NCBI GenBank assembly: GCA_030824495.1
Contig: JAVBXP010000027.1
Span: 1-64,000 of the forward strand
Reading direction: 5' to 3'
DNA length: 64,000 bases
From: a bacterium
Lineage (GTDB): Bacteria; Pseudomonadota; Alphaproteobacteria; Caulobacterales; Caulobacteraceae
Shown: positions 28,494-39,250 of the stretch, in pieces
How the letters are laid out: every line of letters begins with the position of its first letter
How positions within the stretch are numbered: position 1 is the first letter of the stretch
Made by a program: the position numbers and the translations under genes
Notes under the pieces: model-generated
Seen by the model: only the letters and a program-made list of their open reading frames with translations
Database searches by the model: none
What the model was told of the DNA's origin: nothing

Positions 28494-29447
28494 ATGCTGA
28501 ACCTGCTTCGCCGGGCCGCTCTAGGCTTCGTGCCGCTCGCCGTCGACGCCAATTGGCGCGCGAGCGACGACATCATCTGGATCGATCTCGTCGACCCCAC
28601 GCCGGATGAGGAAGCCGCGGTCGAGGCCGCCTATGGCATCGACTTGCCCACGCGCGAGGAAGCCAGGCACCTGGAGCCCTCTTCGCGTCTCTACCAGGAG
28701 GCCGGCGCCACCTTCCTGACCGCGACCCTGCTCGCACGCGCCGAGGAGCCGCACCCGGTCGCCAGCCCGGTGACGCTGGTCCTGGTCAAAGACGTGCTGA
28801 TCACAATCCGCTACGAGCCGCTCAAGGCGTTCACGATCTTCGCCGAACGCTGCGCTCACGCGCCGGTCGCCGATGGCGGGGAGGCTGCGCTCGAACTGCT
28901 GGACGCCATCGTCGAGCGCTCCGCCGAGGTGCTGGAGCGGCAGTCGAACCAGGTTCATGAGACCTCGGTCGCGATCTTCAACCGCCCGCCGGGCAACACC
29001 TTCGGGCCGCTGCTCAGCGACTTGGCCCGCGCCCAATCGATCACGTCTCTGGCCCGCAAGAGCCTGGTGTCGCTTAGCCGTCTTTCCAGCTTCGCGGCCC
29101 TGGCTCAGGAGTTTCAGAAGGATGAGAGCCGACGCGGCCATCTCATCGCCATCCAGCACGACATTCAGGCCCTCACCGAGCATGCGAGCTTCACGTCGGG
29201 CCACATCTCCTTCCTGCTGGACGCCGCCCTGGGCCTGATCAACATCGAGCAGAACAGCATCATCAAGTTCTTCTCGGTGGTGGCCGTGGTGTTCCTGCCG
29301 CCGACCCTGGTCGCCTCGATCTACGGCATGAATTTCGACATCATGCCCGAGCTGCACTGGGTGATGGGCTACCCCTGGGCCTTGCTGCTGATGGTGATCA
29401 GCGGCGTCGCGCCGTTCCTGTGGTTCAAGAAGAAGGGCTTCCTCTGA
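28494..29447 (+). CDS. corA: CorA-family magnesium transporter
   Basis: 317-aa channel of the CorA family. The cytoplasmic N-terminal domain (about 1-245) is acidic and helical. Two C-terminal membrane spans (about 258-278 and 294-311) are joined by the family signature YGMNFDIMPELHW, whose Gly-Met-Asn forms the selectivity filter. The C-terminus FKKKGFL is basic and cytoplasmic, as usual. It follows the CHAP gene in the same direction after about 70 bp. Mg2+ is the usual substrate; Co2+ or Ni2+ transport is possible. Confidence 0.92.
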   Translation: MLNLLRRAALGFVPLAVDANWRASDDIIWIDLVDPTPDEEAAVEAAYGIDLPTREEARHLEPSSRLYQEAGATFLTATLLARAEEPHPVASPVTLVLVKDVLITIRYEPLKAFTIFAERCAHAPVADGGEAALELLDAIVERSAEVLERQSNQVHETSVAIFNRPPGNTFGPLLSDLARAQSITSLARKSLVSLSRLSSFAALAQEFQKDESRRGHLIAIQHDIQALTEHASFTSGHISFLLDAALGLINIEQNSIIKFFSVVAVVFLPPTLVASIYGMNFDIMPELHWVMGYPWALLLMVISGVAPFLWFKKKGFL

Positions 29448-29553
29448 AGCCTTAACCATTCGGGAAAAATGGCGCCCAATAGCCATAATTGCGCAACCGT
29501 TCCTTAAGCGCGTCGGGCGATTCTGGGGGCTCCCGAAATCTTCCCCGGTGCGC

Positions 29554-30765
29554 ATGTCCGCTGTCGCCAATCTCCACCGCAGTCTTGATCCCCAGACCCT
29601 GCGGCGGACGCTGGAGGCGCACCGGCGCTATTTGGCCAGTCGCACCGGCGGCCAACGTGCAAATCTGGCCTATGCCGATCTCTCTGGGTTTCGGCTTGAG
29701 GGGCACGACCTTCGCGACGCTGATCTGACGGGCGTCAAGTTGGGCGGCGCGGCGTTGGCGGGCATCAAGCTCGAGCGCGCGATCCTGTTCGGCGCGGACC
29801 TGCGCGACACCGACATGCGACGGGCCGATCTCTCCCACGCCGACCTGCGCGGAGCCTCCCTGCGCGGGACCAATCTGACCGGCGCCAATCTTTCCAACTG
29901 CGACCTGCGCGAGGGCCGGATCGCCCTTCAAGATCGCGACGAGGGCTTTCGCTATCTCGATCACGCTGGCGGCCCGGGGGAGTTGAACTTCGCGGTCCTG
30001 GCCGGGGCCAATCTCAGCGGGGCGCAGATGACCGGCGCTTCGGCTTTGGCCACCGATTTCACCGATGCTGATCTGTCTGGCGCGCATTTGGCCGGCGCCC
30101 GGCTGATCAAGGCCAAGCTGGACGGGGCGAACCTGACTGGGGCCGACGTGGCGGGGGCCGACCTCTCCGGCGCCTCGCTTCGGCGCGCCATTCTGATCCG
30201 CGTGGACTTCAGTTTCGCCACCGTGGAGGGGGCCGATCTCTCCGACGTGCTGCTGGCGCCGCCGGCGGTGGTCTATGTCCAGGACCGGCCGCTGCCCCAG
30301 GTGATCGCCGCCCACCATCAGTTCTGCGAAAGCGACGGCAAGGCCGGCGCGGCCGCTCGGGTGTCGGCAGTCGATTTTCGGCCGGTGCGGACTCTAAGGC
30401 GCCGCAAGCTCAGCGGCCTGATCGCGCCGGACTCGATCTTCTTCGGCCTGGATCTGGAAGGCGTCGAGCTGCAGGGGGCCGATCTGTCCCGCTGCGATCT
30501 GCGCGGAGTGAATATGCGGATGGCAGACCTGCGGGGCGCTCGGTTGATCGACGCCCAGCTGACGCGGGCCGACCTGCGGGGCGCCTTGCTGGGGCCGCTG
30601 GAGATCGGCGGGGACCGGTTCGTGCGAACCGACCTATCGCGCGCCAACCTGCGCCATGCCGACCTGCGCCATGCCAGGGCTCTGCGCGTGCGCCTGATCG
30701 ACGCCGACCTTTCGGACGCCAAGATCGAAGACTGCGATCTGACCGGCGCGGAGCGGGAAGGCTAG
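29554..30765 (+). CDS. Pentapeptide-repeat protein with a non-repeat insert
   Basis: 403-aa protein built from A(D/N)LxG/R pentapeptide repeats in three blocks: about 37-118, 148-232 and 295-400. Such repeats fold as a right-handed quadrilateral beta-helix; some members mimic DNA and protect gyrase, but most have no known target. Residues 233-294 contain no repeats and look like an independent basic insert (RPVRTLRRRKLSGLIAPDSI). No signal peptide or membrane segment is visible. ATG 29554 is preferred to GTG 29548. It is downstream of corA with about 100 bp between. Confidence 0.85.
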   Translation: MSAVANLHRSLDPQTLRRTLEAHRRYLASRTGGQRANLAYADLSGFRLEGHDLRDADLTGVKLGGAALAGIKLERAILFGADLRDTDMRRADLSHADLRGASLRGTNLTGANLSNCDLREGRIALQDRDEGFRYLDHAGGPGELNFAVLAGANLSGAQMTGASALATDFTDADLSGAHLAGARLIKAKLDGANLTGADVAGADLSGASLRRAILIRVDFSFATVEGADLSDVLLAPPAVVYVQDRPLPQVIAAHHQFCESDGKAGAAARVSAVDFRPVRTLRRRKLSGLIAPDSIFFGLDLEGVELQGADLSRCDLRGVNMRMADLRGARLIDAQLTRADLRGALLGPLEIGGDRFVRTDLSRANLRHADLRHARALRVRLIDADLSDAKIEDCDLTGAEREG

Positions 30766-30792
30766 GATCGTCCCCCCGGAGGGGAACGATCC
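30765..30792. terminator. Hairpin between convergent genes
   Basis: GGATCGTCCCC (30765-30775) pairs with 30781-30792 with one mismatch, 5-base loop. It lies between the pentapeptide-repeat stop and the convergent crotonase stop. No T-tract follows, so bidirectional termination is only suggested. Confidence 0.45.
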
Positions 30793-30801
30793 CAGGTTCG
30801 A

Positions 30802-31662
30802 CTACATCTCGTTGCGCAACGGCTGCAGGTCTTGCCAGACGGCGTCGCGCTTTTCTGACTTGGCCTTGAAGGCCTCGCCCATATGGGCGCCGGAGAACAT
30901 GCCGGTTTGCCAGACCGCGATGTAGTCCAGGCCGTCCTTGATGGTGTGGTCGCGGGCGTAGTTGATCATCACCTTCGAGCCGGTCACCGCCAGGGGCGCC
31001 TTGGTGGCGATTTCCTTGGCGGTGGCCAGGGCGTGGGCCACGCACTCTTCGTGGGTCGCCAGCACCTCGTTGACCCAGCCGATCTCCTTGGCCTTCTGGG
31101 CCGGCATGCGGCGGCCGGTATAGGCCATCTCGCGCACCCAGCCCTCAGGGATCAGTTTGCAGAGCCTGGGGAAGGTGCCGACATCGGCGGTCATGCCGAT
31201 ATTGATCTCCTGGATGCAGAAGAAGGCGTCGGCGCTGGCGTAGCGGATGTCGCAGGCGCTGGTCATGTCGACCGCGCCGCCGATGCAGCCGCCCTGGATG
31301 GCCACGATCACCGGGATGCGGGCGTTGTCAAGACAGCCGAAGCAGTCCTGCAGCCACAGGATATGGTGGCGCTGCTGCTCAGCGTTGATGTGGCGGTCCT
31401 GGACCTGGCTCTGCGAGGTCGAACCGCCGCCGCCGAACACCGCCAGGTCCATGCCGGCCGAGAAGTGCTTGCCGGTCGAGGAGATCACGATCGCGCGGGC
31501 GCGGGCGTTATGGTCGATGTCACGGACGATGAGCGGCAGTTCGTTCCAGAACTCGCGGATCATCGAGTTCATCGCCTCGGGGCGCTTGAGCTGGATGTGC
31601 GCGACGCCGCTGTCGAGGCTGACGTCGAAGCAGGTCCACTCGGTCGAAAAGGCGTCGGTCAT
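30802..31662 (-). CDS. Crotonase, dienoyl-CoA isomerase-like
   Basis: 286-aa enoyl-CoA hydratase/isomerase superfamily protein. The oxyanion-hole glycines are in HFSAGMDLAVFG and QGGCIGGAVDM. Acidic residues E152 and D160, in EINIGMTADVGTFPRL, have the same spacing of eight as the two catalytic acids of mammalian delta3,5-delta2,4-dienoyl-CoA isomerase (ECH1), and the surrounding sequence also fits that group better than enoyl-CoA hydratase. It would act in beta-oxidation of unsaturated fatty acids. No other beta-oxidation genes are adjacent. Start ATG 31662 is well placed. Confidence 0.88.
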   Translation of the reverse strand: MTDAFSTEWTCFDVSLDSGVAHIQLKRPEAMNSMIREFWNELPLIVRDIDHNARARAIVISSTGKHFSAGMDLAVFGGGGSTSQSQVQDRHINAEQQRHHILWLQDCFGCLDNARIPVIVAIQGGCIGGAVDMTSACDIRYASADAFFCIQEINIGMTADVGTFPRLCKLIPEGWVREMAYTGRRMPAQKAKEIGWVNEVLATHEECVAHALATAKEIATKAPLAVTGSKVMINYARDHTIKDGLDYIAVWQTGMFSGAHMGEAFKAKSEKRDAVWQDLQPLRNEM

Positions 31663-31746
31663 TGGAAAGCGTCTCCCAGAGCTTGATGGGAAACATCATC
31701 GCCGCGTGACGCTGGGAAAGCCAACCCAAGCGTCGATGAAGCGTCG

Positions 31747-32379
31747 CTACCCGTAGCGGATCTTGCCCAACGCAGCGGCGACGTCGCGCATCAGGTCGGC
31801 GGGCTTGAGGCTGGCCTTCCACTTTTCGAACGACATCACGTTCTCGATCCGCGCATCGACAAAGGTCATCGCCGCCTCGCGGCCGGAGGAGAGCCGGATC
31901 GCCAGGGCGGTGGCCAAGATCCCCGAGAGGATGGCCCGCTTGGAATAGTGGTTCTCGTCGGTGGCGATGTCGCCGGCCCAGCGCCACAGAGCGTCCGCGC
32001 TTTCCCAGAGCAGCTTCAGGCCGAGGGTGAAGTTGAGCGGAAGGGAGAGATAGCCCGACCAGCGCCGGACCGCCGCCTCGTCCTGCGCGGCCGCGTCGAT
32101 ACGAGCGGCCACCGCTGCGCGGATGCGTTCGCGGATCTTCAAGCTCGCCGGATCGGGCAGGGCGGCCAGCGCGCGGGCGTCATGCCGCCGCGACAGCAGC
32201 GCGGCCAGGTCGGCCGGCCCGTGAGGCAGCAGCAGTTCGGTCTCGGCCGAGCTCAACCCGGCGGCCTTTCCCGCCGCGCGAACGGAGGGCCAGGTCCACC
32301 CTTGGGTGGCGGTGATGGTCAGTGCTGCATCCAGCACCTGTTGCTCGGTGGCCTCAGCCCAGTCGGTTTGGTTCGCCAT
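31747..32379 (-). CDS. COQ9 family ubiquinone biosynthesis protein
   Basis: 210-aa protein with a TetR-like N-terminal helical region (EQQVLDAALTITATQGW) and the COQ9 C-terminal signature DENHYSKRAILSGILATALA. COQ9 binds lipids and assists the COQ7 hydroxylation step in ubiquinone synthesis. It was long mistaken for a TetR regulator, but the C-terminal signature settles it. It is divergent from rpsU, an arrangement I recall from other alphaproteobacteria. Confidence 0.9.
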   Translation of the reverse strand: MANQTDWAEATEQQVLDAALTITATQGWTWPSVRAAGKAAGLSSAETELLLPHGPADLAALLSRRHDARALAALPDPASLKIRERIRAAVAARIDAAAQDEAAVRRWSGYLSLPLNFTLGLKLLWESADALWRWAGDIATDENHYSKRAILSGILATALAIRLSSGREAAMTFVDARIENVMSFEKWKASLKPADLMRDVAAALGKIRYG

Positions 32380-32556
32380 GCCTTATTTTAGCGAGCGTTT
32401 TTGCGCCTGTCCGCCGTGGACATCACTGAAGGGTTCTGCTATCCCGCCGCGCTCTAACCCGAAGGCCTTGGCGCCGGCGGGTTCAAGGCTTTTGTCCGTT
32501 CGCCGCCGCCTGACATCAGGATGGCCGAGCGGGAACGGGTAATAGGAGAGAGACCT

Positions 32557-32790
32557 CTGGTTCAGATTTTCGTTCGCGACAACAACGTCGATCAGGCCCT
32601 CAAGGCGCTGAAGAAGAAGATGCAGCGTGAAGGCTCGTTCCGCGAAATGAAGCGGCACGTCCATTACGAAAAGCCGAGCGAAAAGCGCGCTCGTCAAAAG
32701 GCTGAAGCCGTGCGCCGCGCGCGCAAGCTGGCCCGCAAGCGCGCCCAGCGCGAAGGCCTGATCGCCGCGCCGAAGAAGCCGAGCCGGTAA
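32557..32790 (+). CDS. rpsU: 30S ribosomal protein S21, apparent CTG start
   Basis: Small basic ribosomal protein that aids initiation on the 30S subunit. The conserved S21 sequence [20 protein letters not shown] begins at codon 2 of CTG 32557, exactly where homologues start with Met-Val-Gln. AGGAGAG at 32544-32550 lies at ideal distance from this CTG. The only upstream canonical start, ATG 32521, would add 12 residues absent from the family and has no ribosome binding site. The product from CTG is 77 aa with a Lys/Arg-rich C-terminus. A hairpin terminator follows. If a conventional start is preferred, the gene is 32521-32790. Confidence 0.88.
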   Translation: MVQIFVRDNNVDQALKALKKKMQREGSFREMKRHVHYEKPSEKRARQKAEAVRRARKLARKRAQREGLIAAPKKPSR

Positions 32791-32817
32791 ATATTAAGGC
32801 CTTAGGCTATAGTTTCG

Positions 32818-32846
32818 AAGGCCGCGCGGGCAACCGCGCGGCCTTT
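32818..32846 (+). terminator. Terminator after rpsU
   Basis: Perfect 12-bp stem AAGGCCGCGCGG (32818-32829) with 32834-32845, closed by a GCAA tetraloop. Only a short T run follows, but the stem is very stable. Confidence 0.7.
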
Positions 32847-32971
32847 CGCATGTTTGGCCTAGCAGGTTCATCGAACCGCGATGTTCCGTCGCGCGGCACG
32901 AGCCTTGCTAGTTCTAGGGTGCGGACCCACCTACAGTGGGCTTTGAGAGACACTTTTCACGAAGGCGCGTC

Positions 32972-34849
<1,878 letters not shown>

Positions 34850-34873
34850 AGGCCAACTCGTCTCACAAGCTTG

Positions 34874-34907
34874 ACGCCCTCCCGGCCCCGCGCCAGGAGG
34901 GCGTTTT
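34874..34907 (+). terminator. Intrinsic terminator after ftsH
   Basis: ACGCCCTCC (34874-34882) pairs perfectly with GGAGGGCGT (34896-34904) across a 13-base loop, followed by TTTT. It ends just before folP. Confidence 0.8.
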
Positions 34908-34929
34908 GCTGTCAGCTTCAAGGATCGCC

Positions 34930-35736
34930 ATGTCGAACCGCGTGAAGGTCATGGGCGTGGTCAATGTCACGCCGGACAGCTTCTCCGACGGTGGAGAGTT
35001 CCTTGTGCCAGGTGCGGCCCTCGCCCATGCCCGCACGCTGATCGATGGCGGCGCCGACATCCTCGACATCGGGGCGGAATCGACCCGGCCGGGCGCCGAT
35101 CCTGTATCGACGCAGGATGAGATCGCGCGCGCTATCCCATTGATCGCGGCGATCCGCGCGCAGAGCGCCATACCGATCTCGATCGACACCATGAAGCCGG
35201 AGGTGGCCAGGGCGGCGGTGGCGGCCGGGGCGAATATCTGGAACGACGTCACCGCGCTCACCCATTCGCCCGATGCGCCTGCGGTGGCGGCCGAGCTGGG
35301 CTGCGAGGTGATGCTGATGCACATGCAGGGCGCGCCGCGCACCATGCAGGTCGCCCCGCGCTATGAAGACGTGGTGGCCGAGGTTACCGCGTTTCTGGCC
35401 CAGCGCGCCCAGGCTGCAGTCGCGGCCGGGGTCGCGCGCGAAAAGATCTGGCTCGATCCCGGCATCGGCTTCGGCAAGAGCCTGGAGCACAACCTGACCC
35501 TGCTCGCCCACCTCGGCGAACTGGTGGAGCTGGGCTTTCCTGTGCTGCTCGGCGTCAGCCGCAAGAGCTTCATCGCCGCGATCGATCCGGGCGTATCGCC
35601 CGCCCACCGCTTGCCGGGCTCGCTCACGGCGGCCTTGGCCGGCGCCCAGGCCGGCGTCGCTGCGCTTCGCGTCCACGATGTCGCCGAGACCGTCCAGGCG
35701 CTGAAGGTCTGGCGGGCGATCGAGGACGCGCGATAG
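34930..35736 (+). CDS. folP: Dihydropteroate synthase
   Basis: 268-aa TIM-barrel enzyme joining p-aminobenzoate to hydroxymethyl-dihydropterin diphosphate in folate synthesis; the target of sulfonamides. Motifs: MGVVNVTPDSFSDGG, DIGAESTRPGA, ISIDTMKPEVA, the pterin-binding NDVTAL, LDPGIGFGKSLEHN and GVSRKSFI. AAGGA 6 bases before ATG 34930 sets the start. No folK or glmM is adjacent, unlike some genomes; an exported hydrolase follows. Confidence 0.96.
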   Translation: MSNRVKVMGVVNVTPDSFSDGGEFLVPGAALAHARTLIDGGADILDIGAESTRPGADPVSTQDEIARAIPLIAAIRAQSAIPISIDTMKPEVARAAVAAGANIWNDVTALTHSPDAPAVAAELGCEVMLMHMQGAPRTMQVAPRYEDVVAEVTAFLAQRAQAAVAAGVAREKIWLDPGIGFGKSLEHNLTLLAHLGELVELGFPVLLGVSRKSFIAAIDPGVSPAHRLPGSLTAALAGAQAGVAALRVHDVAETVQALKVWRAIEDAR

Positions 35737-35774
35737 TCTGGCCAAATCAAGCGTCGCAATCGACTGGAGAAAAC

Positions 35775-36863
35775 ATGAAGACCTGGATCGCGGCGACGCT
35801 CGGCGCCCTTTGTCTGTTGGGGCCGGCGGCGGCCCTGGCGGCCTCCCCCTTTGACCAGGCGGTGACCGAGGGCGATTTCGCGGTCGCCAACTTCACCTTC
35901 AAATCGGGCGAGACCCTGCCTTCGCTGCGGATTCACTATCGCACCTTGGGCAAGCCGGTCCGCGACGCTCAGGGGCGGGTCACCAATGCGGTGATGGTGT
36001 TACACGGCACCGGCGGCTCAGGCGCGCAGTTCATCTCGCCTCAGTTCGCCCACGAACTCTACGGCCCTGGTCAGCCGCTCGATATCACCCGCTACTATGT
36101 CATCCTGCCGGATGGGATCGGTCATGGCCGGTCGTCCAAACCCAGCGACGGCCTGCGCGCCAAGTTCCCCCACTACGACTATGACGACATGGTCGAGGCC
36201 CAGCGGCGCTTGCTGGTCGACGGGCTCAAGGTCGATCGCCTGCGCCTGCTGATGGGCACGTCGATGGGCTGCATGCACGGCTTTGTGTGGGCGCAGACGC
36301 ATCCCGACTTCGTGCAGGCGATGATGCCGACGGCCTGCCTGCCGGTGGAAATCGCTGGGGTGAACCGGTTCTGGCGCAAGGCGGCGATGGAATCGATCAA
36401 GGCCGATCCCGCCTGGAAGGACGGCGACTACACGGCCCAGCCGGCGCTTGGTTTGCGCGGCGCGGTCAACCTGCTGCTGGTCATGGGCGCCGCGCCCCAG
36501 GCCTGGCAGGCCATCGCCCCGACGCGGGAGGCGGCGGAGGCCTATTACAAAACCCGGCTGGCGGCCGATCTGCCGAACCGCGACGCCAACGACCTGATCT
36601 ATCAGCTCGACGCTTCGCGGAACTACGACCCTTCCAAGGGGCTGGAGAAGATCTCCATCCCGGTCACCTGGGTGAATTCCACCGACGACCTGATCAACCC
36701 GCCGGACCTGGGTATCGCCGAGCCTGCGGCCAAGCGCCTGAAGAACGGCCGCTTCGTGCTGATCAAGGCGACGCCGGAGACACGCGGCCACGGCACCCAC
36801 ACCTGGGCCAAGTTCTGGAAGCAGGATCTGGTGGAGCTGCTCGCCCGGTCCGAGCGCCCCTAG
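35775..36863 (+). CDS. Exported alpha/beta hydrolase, MetX-like fold
   Basis: 362-aa protein with a signal peptide (cleavage near residue 22, ALAASPF). The mature part resembles homoserine O-acetyltransferase-type alpha/beta hydrolases: LRIHYRTLGKP, VMVLHGTGGSG, nucleophile S163 in LLMGTSMGCMHGF, acid in NSTDDLINPP and histidine in GHGTHT. Because it is exported, it is unlikely to make O-acetylhomoserine for methionine; a periplasmic esterase or acyltransferase role is more plausible. It starts 38 bp after folP and its stop is 3 bp from that of the convergent SDR gene. Confidence 0.83.
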   Translation: MKTWIAATLGALCLLGPAAALAASPFDQAVTEGDFAVANFTFKSGETLPSLRIHYRTLGKPVRDAQGRVTNAVMVLHGTGGSGAQFISPQFAHELYGPGQPLDITRYYVILPDGIGHGRSSKPSDGLRAKFPHYDYDDMVEAQRRLLVDGLKVDRLRLLMGTSMGCMHGFVWAQTHPDFVQAMMPTACLPVEIAGVNRFWRKAAMESIKADPAWKDGDYTAQPALGLRGAVNLLLVMGAAPQAWQAIAPTREAAEAYYKTRLAADLPNRDANDLIYQLDASRNYDPSKGLEKISIPVTWVNSTDDLINPPDLGIAEPAAKRLKNGRFVLIKATPETRGHGTHTWAKFWKQDLVELLARSERP

Positions 36864-36866
36864 TTC

Positions 36867-37607
36867 TCAGCCCCGGCCGACGAACGGCATCTTGGTCGCC
36901 ATGATCGTCATGGACTGGACGTTGGCGTCCAGCGGTAGGCCAGCCATCATCACCACGGCCTCGGCGACCGCCTTCACGTCCATCAGCGGCTCGGGGGCGA
37001 AGGAGCCGTCCGCCTGGGGTACGCCCTTGGCCATGGCGCTGGTCATCTCGGTCGCGGCGTTGCCGATATCGATCTGGCCGCAGGCGATGTCGTAGGGGCG
37101 GCCGTCAAGCGAGCTGGAGCGGGTCAGGCCGGTGATGGCGTGCTTCGTCGCGCTATAGGCCACCGAATAGGGCCGGGGCGCGTGGGCGGAGATCGACCCG
37201 TTGTTGATGATCCGTCCGCCGCGGGGATCTTGCGCCTTCATCATCCGGAACGCCGCTCGCGTGCAGAGAAAGGCGCCGGTCAGATTGACGTCGACCACGC
37301 GCTTCCAGGCCTCCAGCGACAGGTCTTCCAGGCGTCCGCCGGCCGAGGCTCCGGCGTTGTTAAACAGCAGGTCCAGCCGGCCGAACGCCTGCGCCGTCGC
37401 TGCGAACAGCGTGTCGACCTGCGCCTCGTCGGTGATGTCGGTCGGGGCGACCAGGGTCCGGCCCGGCGCATGGGCGGCGGTGATCTCCAATTCCTCGGGC
37501 CGGCGTCCGGCCAGGACCACACGCCATCCGGCGTCGATCAGGGCGAGGGCGGCGGCGCGTCCGATGCCGGAGCCGGCCCCGGTGACGAGTGCGATCTTGT
37601 CGGTCAT
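36867..37607 (-). CDS. Short-chain dehydrogenase/reductase
   Basis: 246-aa classical SDR. The cofactor motif TGAGSGIG is at 9-16, followed by GRR, which favours NADP(H). NNAGASAGG is the structural motif. The catalytic Ser-Tyr-Lys set is in [23 protein letters not shown]. Substrate is unknown. It is transcribed towards the exported hydrolase and divergent from thiD, about 125 bp apart. Confidence 0.9.
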   Translation of the reverse strand: MTDKIALVTGAGSGIGRAAALALIDAGWRVVLAGRRPEELEITAAHAPGRTLVAPTDITDEAQVDTLFAATAQAFGRLDLLFNNAGASAGGRLEDLSLEAWKRVVDVNLTGAFLCTRAAFRMMKAQDPRGGRIINNGSISAHAPRPYSVAYSATKHAITGLTRSSSLDGRPYDIACGQIDIGNAATEMTSAMAKGVPQADGSFAPEPLMDVKAVAEAVVMMAGLPLDANVQSMTIMATKMPFVGRG

Positions 37608-37731
37608 CTGCGCAACCTAGCAGCGTCGACCGTGAGCGAAAGCTGGTCCGTGCGGCCTTTCCTGTTCGCCATCGGTGGACGCCTTCGCAAATCCCGATGC
37701 AATTGCGACGACGGCGCGCTAACTCGAAGAC

Positions 37732-38538
37732 ATGAGTGAACCGAAAGGCCGCGTCCTGATCATCGCCGGCTCCGATTCCGGGGGCGGGGCGGGCATTCAG
37801 GCTGATATCAAGGCCGTGACCATGCTGGGCGGTTACGCCGCCACTGCGATCACCGCGGTCACGGTGCAGAACACCCTGGGCGTGACCGGCATCCATCCGA
37901 TCCCGCTGGATATCGTGGAGGCGCAGGCCCGCGCCGTGCTCGACGATATTGGCGCCGATGCGATCAAGACCGGCATGCTCGGCGATATCGCCATGGTCGA
38001 GACCGTGGCGCGCATCCTCGACAGCGCTCCTTCGGTTCCCGCAATCATCGATCCGGTGATGGTCGCCAAGGGCGGCTCCAACCTGCTGGCCGCTAGCGCC
38101 GTGGATGCGGTGCGCGCGCTGATGATCCCGCGCGCCGGCTTGTTCACACCCAACGCGCCCGAGGCGCAGGTGCTCACCGGACTGCCGGTGCGGACCACCG
38201 ATGACCTACGCAGGGCAGGCGAAGCGTTGCTGAAGCTGGGCGCGGGCGCCGTGCTGATGAAAGGCGGCCATGTCGAGGGCGAGAGCGTCGTCGACGTGCT
38301 TATGACGCCCGCCGGCGAGACCACCTTCGAGGGCGAGCGCATCCATACCCGCCACACCCATGGCACCGGCTGCACCCTCGCCTCGGCCTGCGCCGCCGGG
38401 CTCGCTCAGGGATTGCCGCTGGCCGAAGCCGTGGCGCGGGCCTGGGCCTATGTTCACGAAGCCATGCGCCAGGCGCCGGGCTTCGGCGCAGGGCATGGCC
38501 CGCTGGATCACGGATGGCCGCTGAGGGGTAAACGGTGA
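37732..38538 (+). CDS. thiD: Hydroxymethylpyrimidine (phosphate) kinase
   Basis: 268-aa ribokinase-fold enzyme that phosphorylates HMP and HMP-P in thiamine synthesis. Signature segments: IIAGSDSGGGAGIQADIK, TAVTVQNTLGV, IKTGMLGD, DPVMVAKGGS and the catalytic/anion-hole motif HGTGCTLASACAAGLAQG. Length and motifs are complete. Its stop overlaps the GTG of the next gene, so the two are coupled. No other thiamine genes are adjacent and I see no TPP riboswitch upstream. Confidence 0.95.
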   Translation: MSEPKGRVLIIAGSDSGGGAGIQADIKAVTMLGGYAATAITAVTVQNTLGVTGIHPIPLDIVEAQARAVLDDIGADAIKTGMLGDIAMVETVARILDSAPSVPAIIDPVMVAKGGSNLLAASAVDAVRALMIPRAGLFTPNAPEAQVLTGLPVRTTDDLRRAGEALLKLGAGAVLMKGGHVEGESVVDVLMTPAGETTFEGERIHTRHTHGTGCTLASACAAGLAQGLPLAEAVARAWAYVHEAMRQAPGFGAGHGPLDHGWPLRGKR

Positions 38539-39110
38539 GTGGAGATCTGAAGGCTCGGTTGGAGGAGATCGTCCGCGCCACGCCCAGCCTCATGCATGTG
38601 ATGGCCGTCGCACGCGATCTGGACCTGCCCGATTGGTTGATCTTCTCGGGCGCGATCTATCAGCCGGTGCTGAACCACCTGACCGGCCGCGACCCCGACT
38701 ACGGCATCAAGGACTACGACCTCGGCTATTTCGATCCATCCGACACCTCCTACGAGGCGGAGGATGTGGTGATCCGGCGGGTGGCGGCGGCTTTCGCCCA
38801 ACCCTTCAAGGAGATGGTGGAGGTTCGCAATCAAGCGCGCGTCCACCTGTGGTTCGAGGATAAGTTCCGCGAGCCCTATGCGCCGCTGACTTCGAGCGAA
38901 GAGGCGCTATCGCGGTTCACGACGACGGCGTTTTCGGTGGGAGTTCGGCTGGAGGCGGGCGACGCCCTGACGATCCTCGCACCCTTCGGCCTCGAAGATC
39001 TGTTCGCCCTGCGTCTGCGGCCCAACCCGACCCGCGCGACGACCGGGTTCACCCGCACGGCCGAAAACGCCGTCCGGCGCTGGCCCGAATTGAGCGTGGT
39101 GGCAGGCTAG
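38535..39110 (+). CDS. Nucleotidyltransferase-like protein (DUF925)
   Basis: 191-aa protein of the DUF925/NTP_transf_6 family, related to nucleotidyltransferases. The segments WLIFSGAIYQPVLNHLTG, GIKDYDLGYFDPSD with its acidic pair, VHLWFEDKFREPYAPLTSSE and RFTTTAFSVGVR are typical. No substrate is known. GTG 38535 shares bases with the thiD stop (GTGA), showing tight coupling. A short unassigned gap and a convergent exported protein gene follow. Confidence 0.82.
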   Translation: MSGDLKARLEEIVRATPSLMHVMAVARDLDLPDWLIFSGAIYQPVLNHLTGRDPDYGIKDYDLGYFDPSDTSYEAEDVVIRRVAAAFAQPFKEMVEVRNQARVHLWFEDKFREPYAPLTSSEEALSRFTTTAFSVGVRLEAGDALTILAPFGLEDLFALRLRPNPTRATTGFTRTAENAVRRWPELSVVAG

Positions 39111-39250
39111 GCGTAGCCCAGGCTCCGGACCTACGTCCCCTCCTGATGGTGGATGCCGCGATGCTGACATCGAAAAGGGGGCGATCGCCAGGACCGCCCC
39201 CTTCCCGCTCTCCTGCCAGGGCGCTCTCCAACCCTGGCCGGATCTAGTGG

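Noticed and set aside
31747..32379. TetR-type regulator
   Set aside because: The N-terminal helices are TetR-like, but the DENHYSKRAIL signature identifies COQ9.
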